Below are positions 31,912 through 42,930 of a stretch of 64,000 bases of DNA, piece by piece. The stretch covers positions 60,568,573 through 60,632,572 of the forward strand of contig OZ023274.1 in assembly GCA_964007475.1 (NCBI GenBank), written 5' to 3'. Position 1 is the first letter of the stretch; the number at the start of each line of letters is the position of its first letter. The stretch is from Hybos culiciformis. Its lineage: Eukaryota; Arthropoda; Insecta; Diptera; Hybotidae. The notes beneath the pieces were generated by a model. It ran no database searches and had not been told where the DNA came from. It saw only the letters and a list, made by a program, of their open reading frames with translations. The position numbers were made by a program, and so were the translations under genes.

Positions 31912-32700
31912 ATGAAAAAGCAATCATTTGAAGAACTGTGCTCCTTGCTGCTGAATTTGGCAAAAATGGACAAACCACTTCGAAAGTAAATTCCTGTCGA
32001 AAAAAGAGTTGCGGCGCATTAGGTTCATGGGCTGCATATCGTACAATCGCTAATATATTTGGAATAGTCTGTTCAACAGTTCCGGAACCATTTTTTTTTT
32101 TTTTTGTATTGATGCTTGGAACGCATTGCAACCACTTTATTTTAATTCGTATCCACTAACTAATAATGCAATAAAAAAAAAATATTACTGGTTTTGAAGC
32201 GCTTGGGTTTCCTCAATACATTGCAGCAATTGTCAAGTTGATTCGATCTTTAATTTTTTCTCTCACGGGCTTCAATTTTTTTTAAATGGTTGTCGTATCA
32301 AGTAAAACCAGCAAAACAAAAAGGCTGAAGATTACTATAAGTAAAAAGACTGTATATTCGACGGTACTACTCGCAGTAGTTGATCAGAAATATAATTTTA
32401 TGCGGCTGCCCTGTTGGTACAACGATTCCACAATATTTGATGATTCACTGCAGAACACAATGAATTATTGCGGAGAAAATAATCGAAGATAAAGAAATAT
32501 TGCCTTTATAAATTGCCGATTCAGCGTTTAAACTAACAGACTATGTAATGCAACCCGTTTAAATTATAAGGAGATTATGAAAAAAAAAAATATGATTATC
32601 GCCTACCTAAACGATGGAGGGTAGTAGAAATGCCTTTGGCCATTTAAATTCTAGATTCAGAAGATTGGGTGTTAGATTGTGGGTCGTTGGTTGGGTTTGA
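31912..32700 (+). pseudogene. PIF/Harbinger transposase relic 1
   Basis: The fragment starts at the ATG at 31912 (FEELCSLLLNLAKMDKPLRK) and meets an in-frame TAA at 31987-31989 before the next conserved helix. Pieces in different frames follow in the family order: YRTIANIFGI and STV, GFPQYIAAI near 32207, STVLLAVVDQKYNF near 32360, WYNDSTIFDDSL, IADSAFKLTDYVM near 32515, and a RRVVE...FGHL-like end near 32630. In intact members this DDE transposase works with a Myb-like partner. Several stops and frame shifts show it is dead. Confidence 0.8.
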
Positions 32701-33339
32701 ACGCCACCACTTATATCTTCTTTGTGAATTAAAACAATCTGTTGTGTCATATAAATATTTTATTTATTTATAACAGATTACAAATAAGAAAACAATTGAC
32801 TTCCTAAATTATCTTTTCAGATCGAGAAAGCTAAATATTTTATTAAAATTTTGATTAGTTGACGATTTGGATGACTGTGGTTTTAATGATTGGTGATGAT
32901 GGTATTGTTGATGGTTATAATGATGCTGCTAATGATGTTGCTGATAATGTTTCCATTTCTAATGATATTGGATTTCCACATTGATAACGATGAAAACAGT
33001 TCTGGGGGGTTATTGTAACTCGATTCTAAAATGAAATTCGAGTGAAAACTGAAATCGGAATTATGTAATTCGAATTCGGATTTTTATTTTTCAAGGTAAA
33101 TACACGATAAATACAACTCGAAAAACGAATAAAAATTATTCGAATTTCGATAACTTTTTTCCAAACGGAAAAAAACTAAATAACCAACCAAGAAAATATT
33201 TTGTTTGAAATTTAAGTACACTTTGAAATAAAAACTTGATTTTTATTTTAAATTTTAAATTTTTCATTTTTTTTATTATGAAACTCCTGTTCGAATTCGG
33301 ATTGATTCGAAAGTTGTTTTCGATTCTATTATAAAATGG
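32701..33339. other. non-coding stretch with GATGATG-type imperfect repeats
   Basis: A run of imperfect TGATGATG and TGATGTTG words lies at about 32880-32990, and TCGAA/TTCGA-rich text at 33010-33150. No gene is seen. Confidence 0.5.
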
Positions 33340-34075
33340 TATTATGTAAATCGAAAGTAAAACAATAATATCGAAAGTAAAACAATAATATTGACGAGTG
33401 TCTATGTGTTTGTATGTATACACAACGAGCTGTATAACAAATTTGATTAACATGTATTGTATACTGCTTTAATGTGCATGTGAGAGATAGTTGCAAAGAA
33501 AGAATATAGAGATAATTTATAATAAAAAATAAAGATAAGAGACATGGAGGGAAATGTTCCACGTTAATCATTCTTTAATTTCCCTTTTTTTTACAGATAA
33601 AAAAAACTGAGGGAAATATTCCACGTTAATCATTCTTTAATTTCCCTTTCTTTTAAGCTTTGGGAAATGTTCCACGTTAATTCTTCTTTAATTTCTCTTT
33701 CTTTTACCGATAAAAGAAGCTTCGGGAAATGTTCCACGTTAATTCTTCTTTAATTTCTCTTTCTTTTACAGATAAAAGAAGCTTTGGGAAATTTTCCACG
33801 TTAATTTTATTTATTTTATTTCTTTCTTTTAGAGATAAAAGGAAAAAAGAGAAATATTGTGAGTGTGAGTGATATTATTTTTGTTTATAGTAATACGCAG
33901 TTCAAAATGAAGAATGTAAATACAATATAGAGCAATATAAATACAATTTACATCACAAGGAAATGTAAATACAATTTACATTCCTCTATAATTGCATGTG
34001 TATTGATGCATGTAATGGACCATTTACCGAGCTAAATTTGCGAATGTAAATACAACTTACCGAAGCCATGCGCAT
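33340..34075 (+). repeat. dispersed repeat family copy 2, containing a 62-bp tandem array
   Basis: Shares TACACAACGAGCTGT, TACTGCTTTAATGTGCATG, GTTGCAAAGAAAGAATATAG and the ACCATTTACCGAGCTAAAT end with the other copies. No coding frame. Confidence 0.65.
33549..33840 (+). repeat. five tandem copies of a 62-bp unit
   Basis: GGGAAATGTTCCACGTTAAT occurs at 33549, 33611, 33662, 33724 and 33786 (spacings 62, 51, 62, 62), each followed by a pyrimidine tract and a TTTTACAGATAAAAGAAGC-like end. Confidence 0.85.
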
Positions 34076-34200
34076 TAAAATTCATTTCACATTTTTGACG
34101 TAAAAATTTTGCTGGTAGCTTAGGTCTAAGTTTATCATATTTTTAAAATTTTATATTGTAATGATGTTATGTGGGAAATGTGAACCACCCTGTGTCGCCT
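34076..34200. other. AT-rich spacer before the inverted-repeat element
   Basis: No gene or repeat is recognised. Confidence 0.4.
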
Positions 34201-36938
34201 CACTGACTTCTCTATATAAAAGACGAAACATCAAATTTGTTTATGTATTTATGTCGAGTAAGCTTTTCATACAAAAGTTAAATTTTTGTATAAAAAATTC
34301 ATTTTTACTTTAAAATAATTTTTTTTATAGGAAAACCAAGGACTATCAATTTGACATGAAGTATAAATTATTATTAATATTTTTTTAATATTATGTTAAA
34401 AAAATTGACAAAAATATTACGGAATATGCGAAAAATTCCTAATATTTTGGCAATACAAAAGAAGAATGAAAAAAATGAATTTAAAAGGTAGAATTTAAAC
34501 GAGATTTTTTTTTAAATCTATAAATATTAAATTTTACTGCAAAGAAATTTGTTCGAAAACGACTGTTACCTTTCTTTACCACTTTCTAAAATTATTTTAA
34601 AAAAATTTTGTAGAGATACTACCGAAGGGTTATATAATAAAAACAAACAGACTAATTAAAAAAAACAAAAAAGAAATTATGGAAAGAAAGCCTCTTATTT
34701 TTTAAATTTAAAAAAAAAATTAAAATTTAACATAATAATAAGTCGTACAATTTTCTAAATGAAAGTTCATTCTCCACATTTAGTACTAACATAATTTTTA
34801 TTGTTACATCTTTTTTCTTTTTTTAAAATATTGTTGATAATCATTGAAATTATCAGGTACAACCATCGATCTATATGGATAAATATTTTGGTACGTTTAT
34901 ACTATAAACGAATGAAGCCGAAGAAGAAGAAGAAGTACTTGGTTTTTTTGCACACAAATGTCAAAAATTAAAAAAAAAAAAAAAAAAAAGGAACGCCGTT
35001 ACTATTATTAAGGTTATAAATCAGCTTTCAACTTTTTACATTAGCCGCACGGTCGCTGCTATTTTTATTTTTCAATTCACAAAAATGCGAAATTTTATTT
35101 TATTTTAGATGTAAAACATTTATTAATTAATAAAAATGTTTATAAAATATTCACATATCTGCGAAGTATCTAAATAAAATCTAAATTTCGTATTTTTCAT
35201 ACAAAATTCAATGTAAATAAACATTTTATGTGACCACAGATCAATTCACTGTCAAAACAGTAAAATTGACAATGTCTTAATAGCGACATCTATTGGAGTT
35301 TCCATAAGTAGCACGCTTGTATAAACCTGTTCATATAACATTTTAATGCCTACGAATAATTTCATAATACCTACAAAAAAAATGTATACCATCAGTTCAA
35401 TAGATTTAATAAAAAACTAGTAAAAACCTATTCACAATTATCATATCTCACTCTTCTATTTCATATTTCTTTCTTTTATAAATTTTGAACATGTTTAATA
35501 ATAAGTAAGTAAATGGGCGGGTTAAAATTTTAACAACTATCAGCTAATTGTTTTCTGTCAGCTCATCACTTCCGGCTCACTCCATTTTCAATGTGAGTTC
35601 CAGTATTTAAATTTAAATTATTTTGTTAAAGAAATTCAAAAAAAATTGTGGGTTGGGGGAAAAAAAATCGGTGGGTGAGGGAAAATTTTTTTTGCAAACA
35701 AATGTCAAAAAATAAAAAATATAAACTCATGTTGGGCTTATAATCGGTCTCTTTTTAAATAAATATTGGCTAAAGTGCAGAACGCGTGCACCCCTCAGAT
35801 TTCGCTCAAACTTGGTGGGGTGGTAGAGGCGGTGCCAAAATCACCCCCCATGTATTGTTTTTTTGGGGGAAAAGCCCAGTTTCCGAGTTTTGGCCCCTCA
35901 AAGTTTTCAAAAATTTGGATAGGGGAAGGAATTTTTTAACTCCGATTTGGCCTAATTTTGGAGAGGGGGTAGAGGCGTACCCCGCGATGTGAAATCCAAG
36001 ACGGTTTTGGCGTAAAAGGCCCCGTTTCAAAGATATAGCCCTTCAAACTTTTCATACACATTCAAAGTTTTCATACACATATTTTACCATATTATTTTTT
36101 GGAAAAGGGCAAAATATTTCGGCCCTAATGCATAAAAATGTTCAAAATAGGAAGCTGTATGCTGAATGGGGGACAGCTGTCGCCTCCCTGAAACCCCTAG
36201 GAATTTTTTTGCTTCTAAGCTTCGAGAAAAAAAAGGGCAAAACGGGAATAAAAAATAAGGCTAAAGTGCAGTTTATGTGAACCACTCAGAACCGGCTTAA
36301 ACTTGGAGGGAGTAGAGGCGGTGCCCAAACTTCCAAAACTGAAATCAGTTTTTGGGGCAAAGGCCCCGTTTCGGAGATACGGCAAAGGTGTTGTGGAAAA
36401 AAGAAATCTAAAACAGTAAAAAAAAAATATTGTGATTTTATATAAAACACCCTGTACTGTAAATGTATTGGTCTCACTAAATATGTAAGAGAGATACTTC
36501 ATTCCAGAGCTGGATTTACTCTTCCTTTAGTATTTATTCGTAGGGTACAACTATCAGTTTAGTAGTTTAGTTAGTAATAATTTGATTTTTTGAATTTGAA
36601 AAAAAAATGTATTTTCATTGTTTAGATGTTGTTTTATTCATAATTGTCAATTTTGAAGGCTTTTAGTTTTTGTATATTATTACTTCTGTCGAACAGTTTA
36701 ATTACTTTAGCTATTATTGTAAATTATAGGTTACTTACTTACTTTTATTGTAAATGATAGGTACTTCAGTTTACAAAATGTTCATAATGTTTCATAATAT
36801 AAAATTTCTAAATTATACACAATTTTTTTTTTATAATGTGATAAGTTTTTTTCCCACAGTGTATATTTATTTTGGTCGAACCATTTGACAGAAAAAAATT
36901 TCTATGTGTAGTCTTTTATAATTATAGAGAAGTCAGTG
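34201..36938. mobile_element. candidate 2.7-kb element with CACTGACTTCTCTATA inverted ends
   Basis: CACTGACTTCTCTATATAAA at 34201 is matched by the inverted TATAGAGAAGTCAGTG ending at 36938, and the similarity continues through TAAAAGAC. No intact coding frame lies between. The interior holds two copies of a repeat with AGAGGCGGTGCC and a GGCCCCGTTTC-type word (35777-36070 and 36265-36390). No target duplication is evident, so the two ends might belong to different insertions. Confidence 0.5.
35777..36390. repeat. two copies of a GGCAAAGGCCCCGTTTC-type repeat
   Basis: Blocks with AAACTTGG(T/A)GGG, TAGAGGCGGTGCC and AAGGCCCCGTTTC occur at 35777-36070 and 36265-36390. A third lies at about 54625-54750, beside the gene at 55092. 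They are GC-richer than their surroundings and show no long coding frame. Confidence 0.75.
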
Positions 36939-38362
36939 GTCGGCTATTGTGTTCCACTGGTCCACATTATCCGCATATTTTGTAAATTAGATAATTATCT
37001 AAAACTTTCAGTATTTTGAAAATGACGCAAGTTTGAAGCTGATAATTGAGCGCAGGCAGCTGAAGAAGTCGGAAAAGGTAACATGGGATTTTTCCGAGTA
37101 TCAAGACCGTCTCCCCTTGAAAAATACTTTATGTGAGATTTGTACGCCACCACAAAAAGATGATAAGTTTCACACAGCGTTCCTTGCTTGCAATGTGAGT
37201 CGAATGGGGGCCATTTATATTGCTCAAAAACTATCCTATTTATTTGCCATTTATGTGATAATTAAAAAATTATAAAGTAAATATATATTATGCAAAAACT
37301 ATTCATGAAATAATCTAATAAACATTTCTGTTATGAATGAAATGTTTTTCTATTTAAAATTCTGGTATAGTGATAAATTTCTTTCTCAAAGAGCTACAGA
37401 GACTTATGTTTAATTTCAACGAAAAAAAAATTTGGGAACAATGCGATTCATAAATAAACTAACATAGAGTGTAATGTGGACCACTAGTCCTGTGGTCCGC
37501 ACGTTATCTAAAACTGGCGTTTTGGACTTTTGGCACATTTAAGTTCTAAATATTGAACGAGAAATGTTTGGCTTTTCAAGCAATTTTAGTAAAGTAGAAG
37601 GACCAAAGTTTCAACATGTATCTTTGATTAAAAAAATTTCCATCTTCCCAAATTTATATAATAAATACAGCCGCAAAATATAACTGATAAACTTCACTGT
37701 TGAGATCACTTTTTTATTTTCTAATGATGTTAGTGACTTTCTCCAAACTGTAGTTGGCTCACTAAAAACATACCACAACTCGATTAAGATTTATCAAAAA
37801 TCATGTTGGTTTAAAAAAAATGGACAATTATTTTGTGGACAGCTGAAAACAAACTTTTTCCTTTTTCAGCTGGACGACGTTATCAATTCATTCGGAGCAG
37901 AATACCATTAAAAAACACAATAAAAACTGTGAAGCAGAGTGGTGCATTGAACTCAAATCGTGTTTAATTAATTAAAGTAATAAATAGCCATGAATGTTTA
38001 AATTTTAAATAACTTACCTCTCATTATTGTAATACAACTTTTATAAAATTTTGATAAAATTTAATTATATTTTTTTTTGGGTCTTTTTTCACTAAGTGAA
38101 GTACTTTTCAAAGTACTTTCTGTTCACTTCATAATGAAAAAGCAATATAGAAAATGAATGAAAGTAGTTCCTTTTACAAAAAACTTTCTACATTACTTTT
38201 CACTTTCATAGTTAAAAGAATACGGAAATGTGTAGACAGTGCTTTCTGTGAGCAAATTTTGGAAGGCAATACTTTCTTTCAAAATTTAATAAAATACACA
38301 TTTACTTTCGGGTATCAATTTTTTTGTAAAAATTCACTACCCGCAAATTATTTATCTATTCT
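36939..38362. other. AT-rich stretch downstream of the receptor gene
   Basis: An open stretch at 37011-37077 has exon-like borders (TTTCAG before, GTAACA after) but matches nothing I know. CCACTGGTCCACATTATCC near 36955 and GTAATGTGGACCACTAG near 37470 form a loose inverted pair. I could not find the missing last exons of the receptor here with confidence. Confidence 0.4.
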
Positions 38363-38404
38363 TTATACTTTATAGTATATACACTGAAAATTCCGAATAT
38401 TCAC

Positions 38405-39382
38405 CTGTTTTTCCAGATATCTGCAATTTTTTTTCTTTAAATCTAAGTTCGAAATTGTGCTGGATTCTTCTCTGAAATTTCTAATCAGAACTTCAATACA
38501 CATATTACAAAGAATAATGTTCACCATAAGTGCAGTCATTGTAATTATTGATGAATATTGTTGCATTTCTATGCGTAAGCCTTGGAAGCTTTTAACGAAC
38601 TTATAGCTCCACACTATTATTTGTAAACAGTTAATAAAAAACGAAAATGCAATTTTAAGTTGAAAACTTTTATGAAATTTTAACGCAGTTTGATAAATTT
38701 TTATTTGAAGTTTGTCCCAAACTTGTAATTTTCTGCATAATGTTCGACTTTTTACGAATGGGTCAGAAATTAACTGATTTTCATTATTTATGACAATATA
38801 GTTCAAATTTGCTATCATTAGTGTAAAAACTATGTAAAAATTTTGCATAAGACAATTTAAATTATGTATATAAAAAAGGATGACAACATTACAAAAGTTA
38901 ATAATATTAAATGAAATTGCATAGGAGAAGACAAACACAAAGCTTTTCAAATGAAAATAAATTAAGTTAAAAACAGATATTATCATTATTATCATTAAAT
39001 TTTTCGGGAACATTATTTTTTCACTTTTGAGTCTTTCAATTTTAAAATGTAGCTTTAAAATTATATTTGCTGAATCCATAATTTTAGATGAATGCAAAAA
39101 GTGGTCAAATGATATGATGGAATTTATAATTAACGTCATGACCGTATTGATGGACTTAGAAATTGTTAATTTTGAATAATTGACTTTAGTTTTCATGACA
39201 ATGATGTAAGTGGCAAATAATGAAATTATTGCGACCGTACTTCGTATACATATTTGAAACCGTTTTTGGAACCTATTCTGAACAAACAATTTTAAATTTC
39301 TGTCAAAAACACAATCATTGATGTTATAAATTTTTGAGATATAAAAAAAGAATACTAAAAATTTATAAAAATAATGATCCAT
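38405..39382 (-). CDS. gustatory-receptor-like seven-helix protein, main exon (326 aa), C-terminus missing
   Basis: Minus strand, ATG at 39382-39380, open to a plausible donor CAG|GTGAAT at 38405/38404. The frame runs 13 more codons past the donor to a stop. The protein has many hydrophobic segments with a short N-terminal MDHYFYKFLVFFFYISKIYNI, a loop-rich middle (FDHFLHSSKIMDSANIILKL; LKFHKSF) and a late SSIITMTALMVNIILCNMC helix. This is the layout of insect gustatory receptors (7tm_7), which are inverted seven-helix ligand-gated channels of chemosensory neurons. In that family the last helix and the TYhhhhhQF motif lie in short 3' exons. I cannot see them downstream, so the gene may be incomplete. 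No close neighbour of the same type is present. Confidence 0.6.
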
Positions 39383-39544
39383 TCTCTGAAAAATAATTCA
39401 CAGTTTAAATTCCAGTAAATTACTGAAATGAAAAACTTTCTAGAGTGTGTAATGTATACATAAAATAATAATGTTAATTATATTTTTTTTTTTTATATAC
39501 AAAATTATATAGGTACTAATTTTGTTCATTACTTTTAAAATATT
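39383..39544. other. short upstream region of the receptor-like gene
   Basis: AT-rich. No promoter motif is convincing. Confidence 0.4.
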
Positions 39545-40075
39545 TTAATGCGTTGGGGATCGTTATGTTGTATTTAGTGCTATAGAATTTAGATCACTAA
39601 ATGGAGTATTATATGCGTCAATACACATGCAATCATTTAGATGCATCTGCGTAAATAATGAAAAAATTTAGATGCATCAGCGTATATAATGAAAAAATTT
39701 AGATGCATCAGCGTAAATAATGAAATCATTTAGATGTTTCGTATTGAATATTACGTAATACCTAAACAAACATAATATCTCTCACAATATTTCAATACAG
39801 CCAAATACAAAAAAAAAAAAGAGAAAAAATGAGAAGAAAAAATATTCTCTCTTTGCAACTACCTCTCCCCTACGCATTAAAACAGTATATTGGATATGTA
39901 AACAAAATTTGTTATACAACTCGTTCTGTATTTACACAAAAATACATTGACACTTGTCAATTTATATCACTCGACCTTCGGTCTCGTGATATAAGTATTG
40001 ACTCGTGTCAATGTATTTTTGTGTATACAGAACTCTTAATTAATAACAAATTTAGTTTACATATACAATAATCTA
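39545..40075 (-). repeat. dispersed repeat family copy 3 (inverted), with a strong central hairpin
   Basis: Begins ATGCGTTGGGGATCGTTATG, the reverse complement of the end of the 48320-49725 copy. It contains three direct ATTTAGATGCATC(A/T)GCGTA words at 39636-39715. A central hairpin spans about 39938-40025, where CACAAAAATACATTGACAC pairs with GTGTCAATGTATTTTTGTG around CGACCTTCGGTCTCG. No protein is encoded. Confidence 0.75.
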
Positions 40076-40707
40076 CTATTAAATTAATTTTAGTATAATT
40101 GAATTTATACATGCACGATAGATATTCATGTATTATTAATTGAAAAAAATTATTTGGGCAGTATAAAAGATTGGAATTATATTTAATTTTTTCAGGTAGT
40201 ATTTCATTATTTAGGTAGTATTTTAATTTTCGAAAAATAATTAAATTTTTTGGCTCGGATTGTTAGAGTAGTCCAGCTCTGGCCAAATTATATAGGTATC
40301 AAGTGAATGGTGAGTTCTAAGCTTGATACCCGGGGGCGAATTATTTCAAGTAAAAATAATTCCTGTGTGAATAAAATAACTGCTTTATGGTTAATTAATA
40401 TTATTTTAATTGAATTTACTTTAGTTATTTTGTTGTTCGTTATTTATAATGTTTTGAACGAACTAAAAATTTTATTGTAACACATTAAAATTATAAAGAC
40501 AAAAATTATGTATAAAAAAAAATTACTATATACAAAAAATCAATTGAACTTATGCCAATCTTGCAAAACTTACGTAAGGCTACTTTGATACATAAAAACA
40601 AGTACAGTGAAAGGAAATGAAATAATATAACAAAATAAAAATTTTGCTTTCTTGCAACTAAATTTTAAATTTTAGTTAAAATAAAAATTTAAAAATTAAT
40701 TCAGAAG
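40076..40707. other. AT-rich stretch without recognised genes
   Basis: A GC-richer patch near 40250-40340 (GTCCAGCTCTGGCC; TTGATACCCGGGGGCG) has no recognisable function. Otherwise A/T-rich. Confidence 0.5.
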
Positions 40708-40866
40708 CTACTGTACATCTGAGAAAATTGACAAATTTTCTGGTTGTATGACCACTATTCGTGGACGCGGAATAGGTTTTCTTGTTTTACTCCTTTTTTT
40801 GAATGCATGAATGACCATTACAATAATAATAGCTCCAATGATAACATACAATATTCTGTTGCTGTA
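40708..40866 (-). CDS. possible terminal exon: one membrane helix plus basic cytoplasmic tail (52 aa)
   Basis: On the minus strand a splice-acceptor-like ATTCAG precedes an open frame from 40866 to a TAG at 40710-40708. It reads as a single hydrophobic helix, ILYVIIGAIIIVMVIHAF, followed by KKRSKTRKP and a short tail. This is the usual end of a type I or two-pass membrane protein such as a CD36-like or UGT-like protein, but the sequence is too short to choose. Upstream exons are not found. A CAGGGTTGCCAAC word, like a hAT terminus, starts right beside it at 40873. Confidence 0.25.
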   Translation of the reverse strand, partial: YSNRILYVIIGAIIIVMVIHAFKKRSKTRKPIPRPRIVVIQPENLSIFSDVQ

Positions 40867-41320
40867 CTGAATTCAGGGTTGCCAACTGGACTGTTTTACA
40901 CTGGAGTTTCCATTTTTTCAACTAAAAAAAAAAATAGTCTCCAGATTTTGGAAATTTTTACCAGTTTTTATCAAAATTAATAATTTTAAAGTAAAATTCA
41001 TATACGCTATTCACCAGTAAATGTCATTTTACTTGGTAATTCATTAAGTTGTAGTATCATTTGTTCCAAAACAAAGTAATTATAAATTTAAGAAATAATT
41101 GATTTCATTCATTTCAAACCAATCATCTTTTTATAATTTCAATTATTATGAATTGTTTGTTTTTTTTTTTTAAACAGTTTTATTCTCATTTGAATTTTTT
41201 TTTTGTATCTGCGGTTATTTCTATTTTTCGTCTGTTTATGTTTGTAAAAAAACATATGTGAGTCTCGGGACACACGGAAGAAGTGAAACTTCATGGCAAG
41301 TAGTATTTTCTGGGAAGGCT
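40867..41320. other. AT-rich stretch with a hAT-like terminus
   Basis: CAGGGTTGCCAACTGGACTG at 40873 looks like a hAT end. I could not pair it with a partner showing a target duplication. No gene. Confidence 0.4.
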
Positions 41321-42930
41321 TATAGTATGTTCAGTAAGTACATATTGTCCTTAGCTAATGACAAAATCCTACGTTGCAGACAATCTGTACTTTGTGAAAG
41401 ACAAAATCTGACAGCTAAAGTCCTTAAATACAGACAAATTCTACAAAAAATCGTTCAGTAATGCAATCCTACCTCAAAACTTCTGCAAAGGGAAATTTTA
41501 TAATTTCCCATAATAGTCCGTATTCTGGGAGTACTTTTTAGTTGGCCTTAGCTAAGGACATTGATAATTTTGATTAAAAACAAACAAAAAAAATTAATTT
41601 TAACAAATTTTTTTGTTTTCCTAAATAAAATTAGAAATTTTATATTTTTAATAAAATACAAAATTTTAAATAAAAATATAAAATGTTTAATAAAAATATA
41701 AAATTTTTAATTTTATTTTCATATTTTATCAAATTTAGTTCAACCCATATACTTTAAAAAGTTTTATACCGAGTTCTTGTTTACATTTTACCACATAGCT
41801 ATTGTCGTTCCTATATGATGATTTTTTTTCAATCAATTATGCAAATTAAATAAAAATGTTCGATATCTTCCTTAGTTTTCGAGATATCAAACATTTTATC
41901 TTTTAAATAAAAATTCGCTACAACAAGAAAATATTAAAAAACTTCGTAAAGAAGGGAGAACGGCAACATACATTACCATAATCTTAATAAGACATCAGGT
42001 CAGGTGCTTCGTACTTTTAATATTTGTTCACCAATAGCATGAGAGTAGTTTCACAAATAGAAATACTTTTTCATCGGTGAACCACTAGTGAATAGCAAGT
42101 AATAATTCAAGTTGAAGTGAGGCAAGATCTCTTTTAAAAAGTAAATTGTTCGTACTTTTTTGCTCTATTAAAGAACTTGTAAGCAATATTCAGCATGGTT
42201 CAATACAGAGTAGGAAACAGAAATATATGTAAAAAAAATACATTAACTCAATTTTTGTTCATGCATTTTACTAGACAATTTGTATTAAGTAAGTTTTATT
42301 TTTCATAATTTTTATGTGTTACCTTAAAAACATTTAAAATAGGCAGAACTTTTGAAATTTCATCAAATTTGTATTTCCTTAAACAATATTGTTCAAATAG
42401 GGTATTAGCACTCTCATATAACTTCACTCAAGTCTACAAGTCTACACGTGCCTTGGGACTACAATGGTGACAACTGTCGGAGCTGGGCTGTCATCGTTGT
42501 TTGTTCATTCTAATTTATAACCTAACCAAAAGAAGAACTACTTTTTGTAACATTTTATACTTTCCAAATTTATAACGTTTAATAAATAATTAATTAAAGT
42601 CTAGCTGAATTCTTTTAATTTGAATAAGTCAACCTATCATCGCCAACACAAACCACTACACTTTGCAACAAATATACATACATATTATTAATAAATGCAA
42701 CAAATATACATACATATTATTAATAAATGTTACAAATGATTCTTCAAAATTTGAAATACAACAAATTACACATTTCAATATGCCCATATAAATTTTTTTA
42801 ATGTATATGATTTTAAAATGAAATGTCACAGCTGTCCTTATCGTAGGGGTTTGCAGAAGTTATTTGCAGGATTTTGCAGAAAAGGGTATTCCTTAGCTAC
42901 GGACAATCGGTACTTACTGAACGTACTATA
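41321..42930. mobile_element. candidate 1.6-kb element with TATAGTA(T/C)GTTCAGTAAG inverted ends
   Basis: TATAGTATGTTCAGTAAGTA at 41321 is matched by the inverted TACTTACTGAACGTACTATA ending at 42930, and the repeat continues through TTGTCC(T/G)TAGCTAA for about 38 bp. Related words (CTGCAAA, CTTAGCTAAGGAC) recur inside both ends. There is no intact transposase frame. Confidence 0.65.

Noticed and set aside
37033..37275. An 80-aa open frame with exon-like borders.
   Set aside because: It starts without ATG, the splice borders are weak, and the sequence matches nothing I recognise; mentioned only in the surrounding stretch.
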